64,000 bases of DNA. Source: Betaproteobacteria bacterium (lineage in GTDB: Bacteria; Pseudomonadota; Gammaproteobacteria; Burkholderiales; SG8-41). The notes below the pieces were generated by a model. That model had not been told where the DNA came from. It saw only the letters and a list, made by a program, of their open reading frames with translations, and ran no database searches. A program made the position numbers and the translations under genes. Below, piece after piece: positions 1-9,157 of this stretch; the first letter of the stretch is position 1, and each line of letters begins with the position of its first letter. Location: contig JAQGMI010000125.1 in the NCBI GenBank assembly GCA_028292435.1, forward strand, positions 55,009 to 119,008, read 5' to 3'.

Positions 1-557
1 ATCAGCGCGGGGCCGCCGCCTTTGTATGGAACCTCGTTGAACGTGATCCCGGTCTTGCTGCGCAGCCACTCATAGATCATGTAAGGCCCCTGGCCGGTTG
101 TGCCCATCGCGAATTTTGAAGTCTGCGCCTTGGGCATCGCGAGCAGCTCCTTCAGCGAATGCGCGAACGAAGGATGTGCGAGCAACATGTGCGGTGTCGT
201 CGCGAGCAGGCTAACCGGCTTGAAATCCGCGATGGCATAGCTCGGCTTTGCATATGCAATGAAATTGATGGTGAACGCGGGATCGGAAATGATCAGTGTC
301 TGGCCATCCGCCGGGGCATGTGCTGCAATCTCGGTACCGATGATGGAAGCCGCGCCCGGTCTGGAATCGATTACAAACGATTGGCCGAGGAGTTCAGCGA
401 GTTTCTGGCCCACGGCGCGTGCAGTGATATCCGAGCTGCCGCCGGGCGCATAGGGCACGATGAGTCTGACCGGCCGCGTGGGATAGGTATCCGCGGCGAA
501 TGCGCATGCCTGGACAAAGACGAAAATGGCTACTGCCATTGGATAAAAGAATTTCAC
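1..557 (-). CDS. Bug/TctC-family periplasmic solute-binding protein, 3' part off the window
   Basis: Bug proteins are periplasmic receptors that bind carboxylates or other small acids for tripartite tricarboxylate transporters. About 185 residues are visible. A hydrophobic signal peptide ends near CAFA, followed by YPTRPVRLIVPYAPGGSSD, the usual N-terminal ligand-loop signature. The visible end reaches the VPYKGGGPAL motif, so about 130 C-terminal residues lie beyond base 1. I chose the GTG at 557 because GGAG sits about 9 bases upstream; an internal ATG 18 bases later lacks a ribosome site. It is the last visible gene of the minus-strand operon that starts at 4880 and follows another Bug gene by 83 bases. 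The ligand cannot be read from sequence. Confidence 0.88.
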   Translation of the reverse strand, partial: MKFFYPMAVAIFVFVQACAFAADTYPTRPVRLIVPYAPGGSSDITARAVGQKLAELLGQSFVIDSRPGAASIIGTEIAAHAPADGQTLIISDPAFTINFIAYAKPSYAIADFKPVSLLATTPHMLLAHPSFAHSLKELLAMPKAQTSKFAMGTTGQGPYMIYEWLRSKTGITFNEVPYKGGGPAL

Positions 558-640
558 GCGGTCTCCGACGATCAAGGTCTATTGACGGTAATGTAGTGAC
601 GGCCCTTTAGCAATCCCGCCAGGGCCAGTGGCGCGGCGGC

Positions 641-1633
641 TTATTCCTTTACCTTCATGTTCCGCACGACCTTCCCCCATTTGATCGTTTCGGCCGCGAT
701 GAACTGGCCAAACTCCACGGGTGTCATCGGTTCCGCTTCGGCGCCTTGATTCTCCACCGCCTTCCTGATTTCATCGAGCTGCAACACCGCCGCAAGTTCT
801 TTGTTCAGCTTGTCGACAATTTCCTTCGGCGTGCCCATTGGCGCCAGCACGCCGCTCCAGGTGCTCGCCTCGTAGCCTCGCAGGCCCGATTCTGAAATCG
901 TCGGGACGCCGGGCAACAAATTACTTTTCACAAGCCCGCCGAAAGCCAGCGCTTTGAGCCGGCCCGATTGAATATGCGGCAGCGAACTGGTGACCGCATT
1001 GAATCCGAGCTGCGCGTCCCCCACGCCAATCGCAACCAGATTGTCGGTGCCGCCTTTGTATTGCACCACCAGAAAATCGATGCCCGCCATTTGCTTGAAA
1101 AGTTCGGTCGCCAGGTGCGTAAAGCTGCCGACGCCAGAGGACGCGGAAACCATACTGCCCGGCTGTTTTATCGCCAGCGCGATGAGTTCTTTGGTCGATT
1201 TGACGGGCAGGCTCGGGTGGACCGTCAGCACGATCGGGCCTTTGGCTGCCTTGCTGATCGGAGTGAACGACTTCGCCGGATCGAACGTCAGCTTATACAG
1301 CGTCGGTCCAATCGCAATCGAGGGCGATGTGTACAGCAGCGTATAGCCGTCAGGTTCGGATTTCGCGACGTACTCCATGCCGATCGTACCGCCCGCACCT
1401 GCGCGGTTTTCCGTAATCACCTGCTTGCCGAGGCGCGCAGTCAATTGCGCGGCGATGACGCGCGCGATGGTGTCGGTGCCACCGGTTCCGAACGGCACGA
1501 TCAGCCGCACGGGTTTGACGGGATAAGCGTCGATTGCCGGCGCACCCGCCGCGCTGATTGGAATTGCACCGGCTGCGAACACGCAGAAAAAATACATGGC
1601 CGCCGGCGCACGCCGATTTTGCATCGCGCTCAT
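641..1633 (-). CDS. Bug/TctC-family periplasmic solute-binding protein
   Basis: A 330-residue receptor of normal family length. A rather long N-terminus precedes the signal peptide, which ends near ISAAGAPA. Then come YPVKPVRLIVPFGTGGTD, the ENRAGAGGTIG loop, EPDGYTLL, QYKGGTDNL in place of the common PYKG, and a C-terminus with KWGKVVRNMKVKE. The start at 1633 has no strong ribosome site; internal Met codons at residues 4 and 13 are possible. It begins 27 bases after the decarboxylase-like gene, so the two are probably cotranscribed. A role in binding an aromatic or acyl-amino acid handled by the neighbouring enzymes is inference. Confidence 0.9.
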   Translation of the reverse strand: MSAMQNRRAPAAMYFFCVFAAGAIPISAAGAPAIDAYPVKPVRLIVPFGTGGTDTIARVIAAQLTARLGKQVITENRAGAGGTIGMEYVAKSEPDGYTLLYTSPSIAIGPTLYKLTFDPAKSFTPISKAAKGPIVLTVHPSLPVKSTKELIALAIKQPGSMVSASSGVGSFTHLATELFKQMAGIDFLVVQYKGGTDNLVAIGVGDAQLGFNAVTSSLPHIQSGRLKALAFGGLVKSNLLPGVPTISESGLRGYEASTWSGVLAPMGTPKEIVDKLNKELAAVLQLDEIRKAVENQGAEAEPMTPVEFGQFIAAETIKWGKVVRNMKVKE

Positions 1634-1660
1634 CTGGTGTCGGGCGGCGATTTCATTGGT

Positions 1661-2629
1661 TTACTTTTTCGCCATCTCTGCTTCGAATTCTTTGAACGTG
1701 ATGGCGGCATCGACGCGCTCGGTTACGAGGCCCTGTGCGAACTGTTCGTCGCACAGCGCCTGGATTTCCTTGCGGCCCTGCTCGACGCCGTAAGGGAAGT
1801 AATCCTTGCCGAATAGCGCAGTGGCGTCCTCGATCTCCGAGATGAGCCATGGCGTCGTGTCGGAAAGTTTCTTGCGATTGGACTGGCTCATTTTTTTTGA
1901 TTCGTCCATGGCTTTAAACAGGTTCACGACGACCCATGGATGCTGCTCGTAAACTTTTTGCCGCACCCCAATGACATGCAGGATCGGGAACATGCCGGTT
2001 TTTCGGTAATAATCCATCTCGGCCTGCCGATAGTTTGCGATCAAACGCACGACGGGACTGTCTTTTTCGTCGAAACCTTTCGGCGGATGCGGACACATCA
2101 GCGCATCAATTTCGCCGGCCAGGAGCATCGAGAGCAGCGTTTTGTCGGTGACTGGTTTTACGTGCGCCGGCAGATTGCCCTGCGGCCGGTTGGAAGGCTT
2201 GCCGTCGATCGACCCCACGAGCCAGCTGATGCTTTCAATCTTGACGCCGTGGTGCTTCAAAATCTCGCGGCTCCATGTATTGCCGGAAGCAGGCCATTCG
2301 TTGCAGCCGATGCGTTTGCCCGCCAGCTGCTCGAAGCTGTCGAGACCGCCGTCGCGCCGCACGAAGAAGCAGCGATGCCTGAAAACGCGCTGCGGAAAAA
2401 CCGGAATGCCCACGAAGCTGCGGTCGCCTGCGGCTAGCCGCGCGAGGTGGCGGCTCAAGGAAAGCTCGCCCGCGTCGATCGACGAATCGGCCAGCGTGCG
2501 GTCAAGCGCGTTGGCCGTATCGCGCTCGTACTTGAGATCGATTCCTTCGGCAACCACGTCGCCGCAAGCCAGCGGCGCAAAGAAATCGTAGTCCTTGGTG
2601 ACGAGCTTCAGTTGAAGTGGCTCAGGCAT
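1661..2629 (-). CDS. 4,5-dihydroxyphthalate decarboxylase-like (Pht5-type) protein
   Basis: 322 residues without a signal peptide. The fold is that of a type 2 periplasmic binding protein. It matches the family annotated as 4,5-dihydroxyphthalate decarboxylase, which converts 4,5-dihydroxyphthalate to protocatechuate in phthalate breakdown. Visible family features are the start LKLVTKDYDFFAPLACGDV, the DAGELSLSRHLA segment, FVGIPVFPQRVFRH, a GNTWSREILKHHGV segment and CPHPPKGF. A clear ribosome site (AAGGAAG) lies in front of the ATG. It sits 49 bases downstream of the M20 amidohydrolase and 27 bases upstream of a Bug gene. Many family members are only distantly related to Pht5, so decarboxylase activity on phthalate is a hypothesis. 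Confidence 0.72.
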   Translation of the reverse strand: MPEPLQLKLVTKDYDFFAPLACGDVVAEGIDLKYERDTANALDRTLADSSIDAGELSLSRHLARLAAGDRSFVGIPVFPQRVFRHRCFFVRRDGGLDSFEQLAGKRIGCNEWPASGNTWSREILKHHGVKIESISWLVGSIDGKPSNRPQGNLPAHVKPVTDKTLLSMLLAGEIDALMCPHPPKGFDEKDSPVVRLIANYRQAEMDYYRKTGMFPILHVIGVRQKVYEQHPWVVVNLFKAMDESKKMSQSNRKKLSDTTPWLISEIEDATALFGKDYFPYGVEQGRKEIQALCDEQFAQGLVTERVDAAITFKEFEAEMAKK

Positions 2630-2678
2630 GTTCTTCCTTGTCGATTGATTGATTGGAATTGGCTTGCAGCAATTGAAA

Positions 2679-3866
2679 TCACTGCTTCGCGGCGAGCAGA
2701 TCGAGCACCGCTCGCGTCATGACTCTGACGCCGATCGGTATCACGTCCTCGTTGCAGGCGTAATTGTCGCGATGAATTGCGGTATCAAGCCCGTCTATCT
2801 TCGAGCCGATCCGGAGATGCGCGGCCGGCACGCGTTCGGCAAACCACGCGAAATCTTCGCTGCCCATGGATGCGGCGCCCACGTCGATGACGTGCTCGGT
2901 GCCGAGCACGTTGCGCGCCGATGCGACGACGCTCGCGAGCACACTGGCGTTATTCATCAGCACAGGGACCTGGCGTTTCCAGGTGATTTCGTGTTCAAGG
3001 CGCAGGGTGGCGCACACGCCGGCCGCGATGCGCCGCACTGAGGTTTCGACCTGCGTAGCGGCGCCGGGATCGAGCGTTCTCGCTGTTCCGCGCAGAGTAA
3101 CCTGCTCGGCGATGACATTGCGCGCAACGCCGCCTTCGATCTGGCCGATCGTCACGACGGCGGAGATGGCCGGCGCGATTTCGCGGCTGATCACCGTCTG
3201 CAACGCAGTAATCAATTGCGCCGCACCGACGAGGGCGTCGATGCCCGTATGCGGATGTGCCGCATGCGCGCCCTTGCCTTTGAGCGTAATGTCAAAAGCG
3301 GCCGACGATGCCATGCATGCGACCGGATGAAAGCCGACGAGGCCGGTCCGCATCTGCGGCGAATTATGAAATCCCAGGATCACGTCCATCGCCGGATTGT
3401 CGAGGACGCCGTCTTCGATCATTGCCGCCGCGCCGGACAGGGTTTCTTCCGCCGGCTGGAATATGAGTTTGACGCCGCCGCTCAGTTTGCCGCGCATTGC
3501 CGACAGCACGCGCGCGACGCCGAGTACGATCACCGTGTGCACGTCGTGACCGCACGCGTGCATTTTCCCTGCGACCTCCGATGCAAACGGCAGTCCGGTA
3601 CGCTCGGTAATTGGCAACGCGTCCATATCGGCGCGCACACCGATTCTGCGTCCGGCGCTCGCACCATCGAGCAACCCCACAACGCCGGTGCCGGCAATCC
3701 CGGTGCGCACCTCGAGTCCGGTTTTTTTCAATTCGTCGGCAACAATCTCGGCGGTCACATGCTCTTCGAACGCGAGTTCCGGATGCTGGTGCAGCTTGCG
3801 CCGCAACGCCACCAGGTCAGGCGTAATCGTTTTGACGGCCGCTTCTATTTCTTCGTTCGAAATCAA
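2679..3866 (-). CDS. M20 family amidohydrolase (hippurate/aminoacylase type)
   Basis: A 395-residue cytoplasmic metallopeptidase-like amidohydrolase that would cleave an N-acyl amino acid such as hippurate. The metal-binding signature is clear: MHACGHDVHT near residue 97, FQPAEET near residue 138 with the catalytic acid, FHNSPQ, GKGAHAAHPHTG in the lid domain, and GSEDFAWF near the C-terminus. Length and order match the IAA-amino-acid hydrolase/hippuricase group. GGGAG-type ribosome sequence lies before the ATG. The gene is 12 bases downstream of a Bug gene and 49 bases upstream of the Pht5-like gene, so uptake, deacylation and decarboxylation may form one route. The substrate is unknown. Confidence 0.9.
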   Translation of the reverse strand: MISNEEIEAAVKTITPDLVALRRKLHQHPELAFEEHVTAEIVADELKKTGLEVRTGIAGTGVVGLLDGASAGRRIGVRADMDALPITERTGLPFASEVAGKMHACGHDVHTVIVLGVARVLSAMRGKLSGGVKLIFQPAEETLSGAAAMIEDGVLDNPAMDVILGFHNSPQMRTGLVGFHPVACMASSAAFDITLKGKGAHAAHPHTGIDALVGAAQLITALQTVISREIAPAISAVVTIGQIEGGVARNVIAEQVTLRGTARTLDPGAATQVETSVRRIAAGVCATLRLEHEITWKRQVPVLMNNASVLASVVASARNVLGTEHVIDVGAASMGSEDFAWFAERVPAAHLRIGSKIDGLDTAIHRDNYACNEDVIPIGVRVMTRAVLDLLAAKQ

Positions 3867-3878
3867 ATGACGCTCCCG

Positions 3879-4880
3879 TTAAAAATCGCGTTTAGCCCCG
3901 GACAGCTTGAGCAATTCGCGCGCGCTCTCGGTTTCCTTTTTCAGAAACTCGGCGAATTGCTGCGGCGAATTGCCGACGATGTCCGAGCCGCCGCTCACCA
4001 GCGCGTCGCGCAGGTCCGGCGCTGCCAGCGCGCCCACGAACTCGGTGTGCAGCGTTTTCAACAGTGTAGCCGGTAATTTTGGGGGCGCGAGCGCGCCGTA
4101 CCAAACCGTCGAGCCAATCTGCGGAAAGCCGGCCTCCGTCATGGTGGGCACGTCGGGCAGTCCGGCGAAGCGGCGCGGGCTCGTGACCGCCAATGCGCGC
4201 AGCCGGTTGGCCTGAACGGACGGCAGCATCGCAGGGATCGCATTGAAAAATATTTCGACGTGCCCGCCGAGGATATCGGCAAGCGCGATGCCGCCGCCTT
4301 TGTACGGAATATGCACGATGTCGATCCCGGCAAATCTGGCGAGCATCGCGCCCTGCAAATGGCTGGGGTTACCCTGGCCGGAAGAAGCGTAGTTCAGCTT
4401 TCCCGGCTTCGATTTTGCGAGCGCAATCAGCTCCGCAACCGACTTTGCCGGCACGGTCGGGTGCACGAGCAGCACGCTCGGCGTGAAAGCTAGCAACGTG
4501 ATCGGCGTGAGATCTTTGACGACGTCATAAGGAAGCTTTTCCTGCAGCAGCGTGCCCGTCGTGATCGGGCCCGGCGCGCTGACCAGCAGCGTGTAGCCAT
4601 TCGGCGTTGCTTTCGCCACGAGGTCGGTGCCGATCACGCCCGCGCCGCCCGCGCGGTTGTCCACGACCGCCGTCTGCTTCCACATTTCGCTGAGCTTTTT
4701 GGCGATCATCCTGCCGACCAGATCCGCGGTGCCACCCGGCGGATTGGCGACGACAATGCGCACCGGCCTTTCCGGGAAGTTGTCCGCGTATGCATGCGGG
4801 CAGCAGGAGACGAGTGCGCCGACAAAACTCCCGAAGAGCCGACGCTGGATGAGAGCGGCGCTATCAAACATCGCGTGCAT
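3879..4880 (-). CDS. Bug/TctC-family periplasmic solute-binding protein, first gene of operon
   Basis: A 333-residue receptor with a signal peptide ending near HAYA, then FPERPVRIVVANPPGGTAD, the DNRAGGAGVIG loop, TPNGYTLL, HIPYKGGGIAL and a C-terminal TESARELLKLSGAKRDF. GGGAG seven bases before the ATG supports this start. It leads a minus-strand operon of at least five genes (Bug, M20 amidohydrolase, Pht5-like protein, Bug, Bug) with gaps of 12, 49, 27 and 83 bases. This order suggests that the bound solute is the substrate of the amidohydrolase. That is inference from position only. Confidence 0.9.
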   Translation of the reverse strand: MHAMFDSAALIQRRLFGSFVGALVSCCPHAYADNFPERPVRIVVANPPGGTADLVGRMIAKKLSEMWKQTAVVDNRAGGAGVIGTDLVAKATPNGYTLLVSAPGPITTGTLLQEKLPYDVVKDLTPITLLAFTPSVLLVHPTVPAKSVAELIALAKSKPGKLNYASSGQGNPSHLQGAMLARFAGIDIVHIPYKGGGIALADILGGHVEIFFNAIPAMLPSVQANRLRALAVTSPRRFAGLPDVPTMTEAGFPQIGSTVWYGALAPPKLPATLLKTLHTEFVGALAAPDLRDALVSGGSDIVGNSPQQFAEFLKKETESARELLKLSGAKRDF

Positions 4881-5189
4881 TCAGACTCCCAAGTCAACTC
4901 GGCGAGCGACTTTCGACCGTTGCTACTTTACATCAGCGTTGCCGGAGTGTCAGAACGCCGGTCTGGATGAAATCAGGGAGGATATTTTCGATAAGCGTGG
5001 CGCGATTAGTTGCGGTGACAGACCTGGGGCTGGTCTCAATCTGTTTTTAAATCTCCGGGTCTGCCACCCGGAGGTTTAGGACCAGCCCTCGGGACTGCCC
5101 CCGGAGATCGAACCCCGCCTGAAGCCGCTTGAGGCAATCCATCAATCAAGGCAGTATTGCAGCACGCCTCATTCAGGGAAGCACCTACC
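4881..5189. other. Intergenic region between divergent Bug genes, with nested inverted repeats
   Basis: This 309-base stretch separates two divergently read Bug genes and must hold both promoters. No convincing -35/-10 pair stands out. The notable content is the nested palindrome at 5027-5088, listed separately, followed by a second, imperfect hairpin (CTCGGG and CCCCGGAG arms around 5089-5107). No coding sequence is supported here. Confidence 0.6.
5027..5088. repeat. Nested inverted repeat; inner hairpin shared with 37391-37411
   Basis: Outer arms GGGCTGGTC (5027-5035) and GACCAGCCC (5080-5088) enclose an inner hairpin with arms CTCCGGGT (5053-5060) and ACCCGGAG (5066-5073) around a 5-base loop CTGCC. 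The inner hairpin recurs at 37391-37411 with one loop change. This looks like a REP-type or other short mobile palindrome and not like a terminator, because no T-run follows. Confidence 0.6.
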
Positions 5190-6164
5190 ATGACGAAGTA
5201 CGCTCTATGCGCGGCCACCGCAATTTTTTGCGCAGCATCAGCCGGCGCGCAGCCGCTGCCGAAGGATTATCCCAACAAGCCGATCCGCGTCATCGTGCCG
5301 TCGCCGGCGGGCGGGCCGCCCGATCTCATCATGCGCATGCTGCAGCAGGCGTACGCCGCCAATCTCGGTCAGCAGCTCGTGATCGACAATCGCGCTGGCG
5401 CGGGCGGCGTCGTCGGCAGTGCGACGGTCGCCAAGGCTCAGCCCGATGGCTACACGTGGCTCTTTACGACGGCGTCGCACACTAATACACCGCCGTTCAG
5501 CAAGAACGTGCCGTTCGATCCGGTCAAGGATTTCACGCACGTGTCGCTCGTGGTACAAAACTTCGGTCAGGCGCTGGTCGTCCCGGTTAATTCGCCGGCG
5601 AAGAATGTGCAGGAGCTGATCGCGCTTGCGAAGCAGCGTCCGGGAAAAATGAATTACGCGTCGGCGGGCATCGGCACCGCGAGCCACATTCCGGCTGAAG
5701 TAATGAAGTCGATGAGCGGCACCGACATCGTCGGCGTTCAATACAAAGGCGTGCCCGACGCGATGACGGACACGATTGCCGGCCGCATGGACTTGATGTT
5801 CGTCGGCACTCAGCTCGCATTGCCGATGCAGCAGAGCGGACGCCTGCGCGTGCTTGCACTCACGGGGTCCAAGCGCTGGAAAGGCATGCCCGAGGTGCCG
5901 ACGATGCAGGAGGCGGGGTTCAAAGGCTACGATCTCATCAACTGGTTCGGCCTGTGGCTGCCGCCCGGCGCGTCGCCGGCATTGGTCGAGCGCCTTTATC
6001 AGGCAACGGTGAAAGCGCTTGGCGATCCGGAAGCGCTCAAGCAGTTCGATGTGCAGGGGCTGGAAGCGGTGGGTTCCAGGCCGGCCAGTTTCGGCAAGTT
6101 CGTCGCGGAGCAATCGAAGTTCATGAACGATCTCGCGAGGAAGATCGACGCGGCACCGAAATAA
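5190..6164 (+). CDS. Bug/TctC-family periplasmic solute-binding protein
   Basis: A 324-residue receptor. I chose the ATG at 5190, which gives a clean signal peptide MTKYALCAATAIF...SAGAQ; an in-frame ATG 33 bases upstream would add a charged extension. AGGGAAG lies 13 bases before the start. Family marks are YPNKPIRVIVPSPAGGPPD, the DNRAGAGGVVG loop, QPDGYTWL, QYKGVPDAM, and a C-terminus reading DLARKIDAAPK. The PS and PP residues in the first ligand loop differ from the common PFPPGG. It stands alone, divergent from the operon at 4880, and is followed by a secreted PepSY-like gene. The ligand is unknown. Confidence 0.9.
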   Translation: MTKYALCAATAIFCAASAGAQPLPKDYPNKPIRVIVPSPAGGPPDLIMRMLQQAYAANLGQQLVIDNRAGAGGVVGSATVAKAQPDGYTWLFTTASHTNTPPFSKNVPFDPVKDFTHVSLVVQNFGQALVVPVNSPAKNVQELIALAKQRPGKMNYASAGIGTASHIPAEVMKSMSGTDIVGVQYKGVPDAMTDTIAGRMDLMFVGTQLALPMQQSGRLRVLALTGSKRWKGMPEVPTMQEAGFKGYDLINWFGLWLPPGASPALVERLYQATVKALGDPEALKQFDVQGLEAVGSRPASFGKFVAEQSKFMNDLARKIDAAPK

Positions 6165-6396
6165 TCGCCCCTGAATTCCGCCGCGGTTCTTGATGACTCA
6201 TGCCGCGCGAGCTCGACGCCGGCCGGTGCCGAGGTCTTGCAAATCTAAAGATCGCAAACGCGATCCGCCGCAATTAAAGAACTCCGCTGGTTCCCCGGTG
6301 TCGGAATTGCAATGACATGTGTTCGAGCGACGGACATTCAAAATGCCGGAAGCTTGTCGCATCAACCTGACGAGCCCACGGGCCAGGAGAATTATC

Positions 6397-6750
6397 ATGA
6401 AAAAAATTACAATGACCGCGTGTTTTGCCGCAACGATGGCGGCTATTGCGTTTTCAGTACCGTCGGCCTCGGCGCAGGGCGATTTGCTCGATAGAGGCAA
6501 AGACCTTTTGAACAATCCCGGCGCCTCCGGCGGAACGGCCGGTAGTATGAGCAAAATCGTAGGCGCTTTGCCCATGGACAAGATCAAAGCTTTGCTGGAG
6601 AAGCAGGGCTATACCAAAATCTCAAATCTGATCCCAACATCGTCCGGCGATGCATTGCAGGCGTCGGCGGTCAATTCCAGCGGTTCGCCGGTTAATCTGT
6701 TGGTCAATCCGAAGACCGGCCAGGTGCTTAAAGCGCTTACAGCGAAGTAG
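6397..6750 (+). CDS. small secreted PepSY-like protein
   Basis: 117 residues. AGGAGA is placed 7 bases before the ATG at 6397; an upstream in-frame ATG at 6319 has no ribosome site. A signal peptide ends near SASAQ (residue 26). After a short linker, residues 60-115 read KALLEKQGYTKISNLIP, then SGSPVNLLVNPKTGQVL. This helix-then-beta-hairpin pattern with a VNPKTGQV turn is typical of PepSY domains, which are thought to inhibit proteases or bind in the periplasm. Convergent with the TonB receptor gene, 17 bases away. The function is not known; the PepSY assignment rests on pattern only. Confidence 0.6.
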   Translation: MKKITMTACFAATMAAIAFSVPSASAQGDLLDRGKDLLNNPGASGGTAGSMSKIVGALPMDKIKALLEKQGYTKISNLIPTSSGDALQASAVNSSGSPVNLLVNPKTGQVLKALTAK

Positions 6751-6767
6751 TTCGGTTATCTGCTTCC

Positions 6768-9062
6768 TCAGTGCGAATACCTGAGCTCGGCAAAGGCGGT
6801 GCGCTGGGGAAACGGATGGAACAGGAAGTATTCGCGGTTGTTCAGGTTATCGACGCCGACCGCGGCGCTCCACCGCTTGTCGATCTGATAGCGCACCCGC
6901 GCGTCGATCGTCAGGAAGGACTCGAATCCCTGGAAAGTATGTTCGTAGCTGTCGAGATTGTCGATCTGCGCGAACTGCCGCCCGCTGTAACGCGCGGCTA
7001 TCGTCGTTGCAAGCCGTGCATTGGGCCGCCAGGTAGCCGCCAACGTCGCCCGCCAATCGGGAATCTGCGGCGCGCGTTTACCAACGGCGAGCGGGTTCGC
7101 GGCATCTTGACGAATGCGCGAATCGACGTAAGTGATCGAGCCGTTCAATTCGAGCCCGTGAATGAAGACGTCATTCTGTTGCGCGACCAGCTCGGCCCCC
7201 CGTGAGCGCACCTTCTCGATGTTCTGCACGAATGAGAAAAGCGTCGTCGAGCCGGGCACGAGCAGCGCGCTTTGCGAAATCAGCGCGTCCTGCAGGTTTT
7301 CCTGGAACAGCGAGAAGCGGATGCGGCCGGTGCTTGCGGCGCGCTCGATCGCGAGTTCTCCCGACAGCGCATTTTCAGGATGCAGGTTCGGATTCGGCAC
7401 CGTAATCGTGGCGCCGGTCGTGATCGCCTGGTAAAGCTCGCTCACCGTGGGAAAGCGATAGGCTTTCGCGAGCGATCCGGTGACCAGCCATTCGTTCGCG
7501 GGCGTCCATGCGAGCGAGGCTTTGGGCGAAAACTTATTCGCCGACAGTCCGGGCTGATTCACGTTCAACGCGGGCGCCGCCGAAAAATTGGATCCGTCGA
7601 AGGCGTTCCATCGCTCGTAACGTCCACCGAGCGTCGCTTTCCATTGCGGCGCAAATCGCCATGCGTCCTGCATCCACAGAGCCTGCGTTGCGGTTTTGCC
7701 GCGCGAATCGGTCGCGAGCGCGCCGGGCCCGCCGGCGAGCCATTCGGTCGTGTTGTACTTTGGATTCGCCAGCACATAGCGGTCGTAGTGGGCGCCAAAA
7801 CTCGCCTGGTGCGCGCCGTTCTCGCCTTGCGGACGCCAGAATGCTTTCAGGTCGAGCGTGGACCAGCCGGTGCCATCAAGGTACTCGATCGTGCCGGCGC
7901 CGCCATTCAGTCCGCCCGGCAACGCGGCCGTCGGTGAGCGCTTTTCCGATTTGTTATAGCTGTAGTCGCCCGCGACGGCTTCAAAATCCCACGTCCCCCG
8001 GGTCGACGACTTGAGCGCGAAACTTTGCATCAAATGGTCTTCGCGAAACTTGTACTGATTGATGGCGAAAGCGCTCGCGGCAACATTCGAATTGAAGCCG
8101 CCGATGTTGACGCTGCCGCTGTAAACGGCATTGCCCGCGCCATCGCGCAGATAACTTTGCACGTTGGCGTTGGTGTCGTTCTGGAAAAGGCCGACCGTAT
8201 AGGTCGCGCGCAATGCCGGCGTCAGGTCGTATGCCGCCTTGAATTTAAGATTGTCCTGGGTCTGGTGCTCAAGCGCGCCGGCGCCGAGAACGAAGATCGG
8301 CGAGCCGGTGCGGTTGAAATCGGCGAATGCGCCGCTGACCGCCGTGCCTGCGCCGCTCGGCGCCGCAGGGCGCGCGACCGTCACGTACGCGAGCGGCTGG
8401 TTGTTGCTGACCAGATGGTTAGCGCCTAGCCACCATGAAAATTGATCGTTGCGATTGCCAAGCAGCGCGGCAGCCTGCGTTGCGTTGTAGGTGTCGTTCG
8501 TCGCGTACTGGCTGAAATGCTGCGAACTGCTCTGGAGTTTCGCCGTCGCCTCGAACTTTTCCGGCATGCGCGTGGTGATCTCGACGACAGAGCCGATCGA
8601 ATTGCCGGGGTAAGCCGCCGAGAACGGCCCGTACATCACGTCGATGCGCGAGATCTCTTCCGGCGCGACCATGTTCCAGCGCGGGCCGCCGATATTGTTG
8701 TTGTTTGCGATGAGCGGCGACAGCAGCACGCCGTCGGTAAAGATCAGGCTGCGCGCGCTCGCGCCGACACCCGAAGTGCGCGTCGTCATCGGCGCCTGGG
8801 TGTCGCCAATATGGCGTTTTCTCACCAGCACGTCGGGCAGATACTTGATCGCGTCTTCCGTGTTCATCATGTTCACTGATTCGCTGATCTCTTTTGCCGT
8901 GATGCTTTCCGTCGTGACCGGCAGCTGGTTCCTTTCGGCAACCGAGCGCGTCTCGCCGACCGTCACCTCGGGCAGGCGCTGCTCGGCCGGCGCCTCTGCC
9001 GCGATGCAGGGCGCGAGCGCAGCTGTCATGCAGGCCACGCCAATGGCATTAATCGCTTTCAT
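6768..9062 (-). CDS. TonB-dependent outer membrane receptor
   Basis: A 764-residue receptor with a signal peptide ending near CIAAEA. A TonB-box-like segment LPEVTVGE is followed by a plug domain at about residues 45-165, including the IDVMYGPFSAAYPGNSIGSV plug signature. A 22-strand barrel fills the rest and ends in AFAELRYSH. It would take up a metal complex or another large ligand using TonB energy. The gene lies 95 bases downstream of a His-rich DUF2946 protein on the same strand, an arrangement often seen with copper or other metal receptors. No His-rich loop is evident in the receptor itself, so the ligand stays open. Confidence 0.88.
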   Translation of the reverse strand: MKAINAIGVACMTAALAPCIAAEAPAEQRLPEVTVGETRSVAERNQLPVTTESITAKEISESVNMMNTEDAIKYLPDVLVRKRHIGDTQAPMTTRTSGVGASARSLIFTDGVLLSPLIANNNNIGGPRWNMVAPEEISRIDVMYGPFSAAYPGNSIGSVVEITTRMPEKFEATAKLQSSSQHFSQYATNDTYNATQAAALLGNRNDQFSWWLGANHLVSNNQPLAYVTVARPAAPSGAGTAVSGAFADFNRTGSPIFVLGAGALEHQTQDNLKFKAAYDLTPALRATYTVGLFQNDTNANVQSYLRDGAGNAVYSGSVNIGGFNSNVAASAFAINQYKFREDHLMQSFALKSSTRGTWDFEAVAGDYSYNKSEKRSPTAALPGGLNGGAGTIEYLDGTGWSTLDLKAFWRPQGENGAHQASFGAHYDRYVLANPKYNTTEWLAGGPGALATDSRGKTATQALWMQDAWRFAPQWKATLGGRYERWNAFDGSNFSAAPALNVNQPGLSANKFSPKASLAWTPANEWLVTGSLAKAYRFPTVSELYQAITTGATITVPNPNLHPENALSGELAIERAASTGRIRFSLFQENLQDALISQSALLVPGSTTLFSFVQNIEKVRSRGAELVAQQNDVFIHGLELNGSITYVDSRIRQDAANPLAVGKRAPQIPDWRATLAATWRPNARLATTIAARYSGRQFAQIDNLDSYEHTFQGFESFLTIDARVRYQIDKRWSAAVGVDNLNNREYFLFHPFPQRTAFAELRYSH

Positions 9063-9157
9063 TGTTGCTCCAGTATTCGAATAGTCCCGTGTGCACGTTC
9101 ATCGAACGCGCACGGCTGTGCACCCGCCGCATCAGCGACGGATATCTTTAAGGCGGA

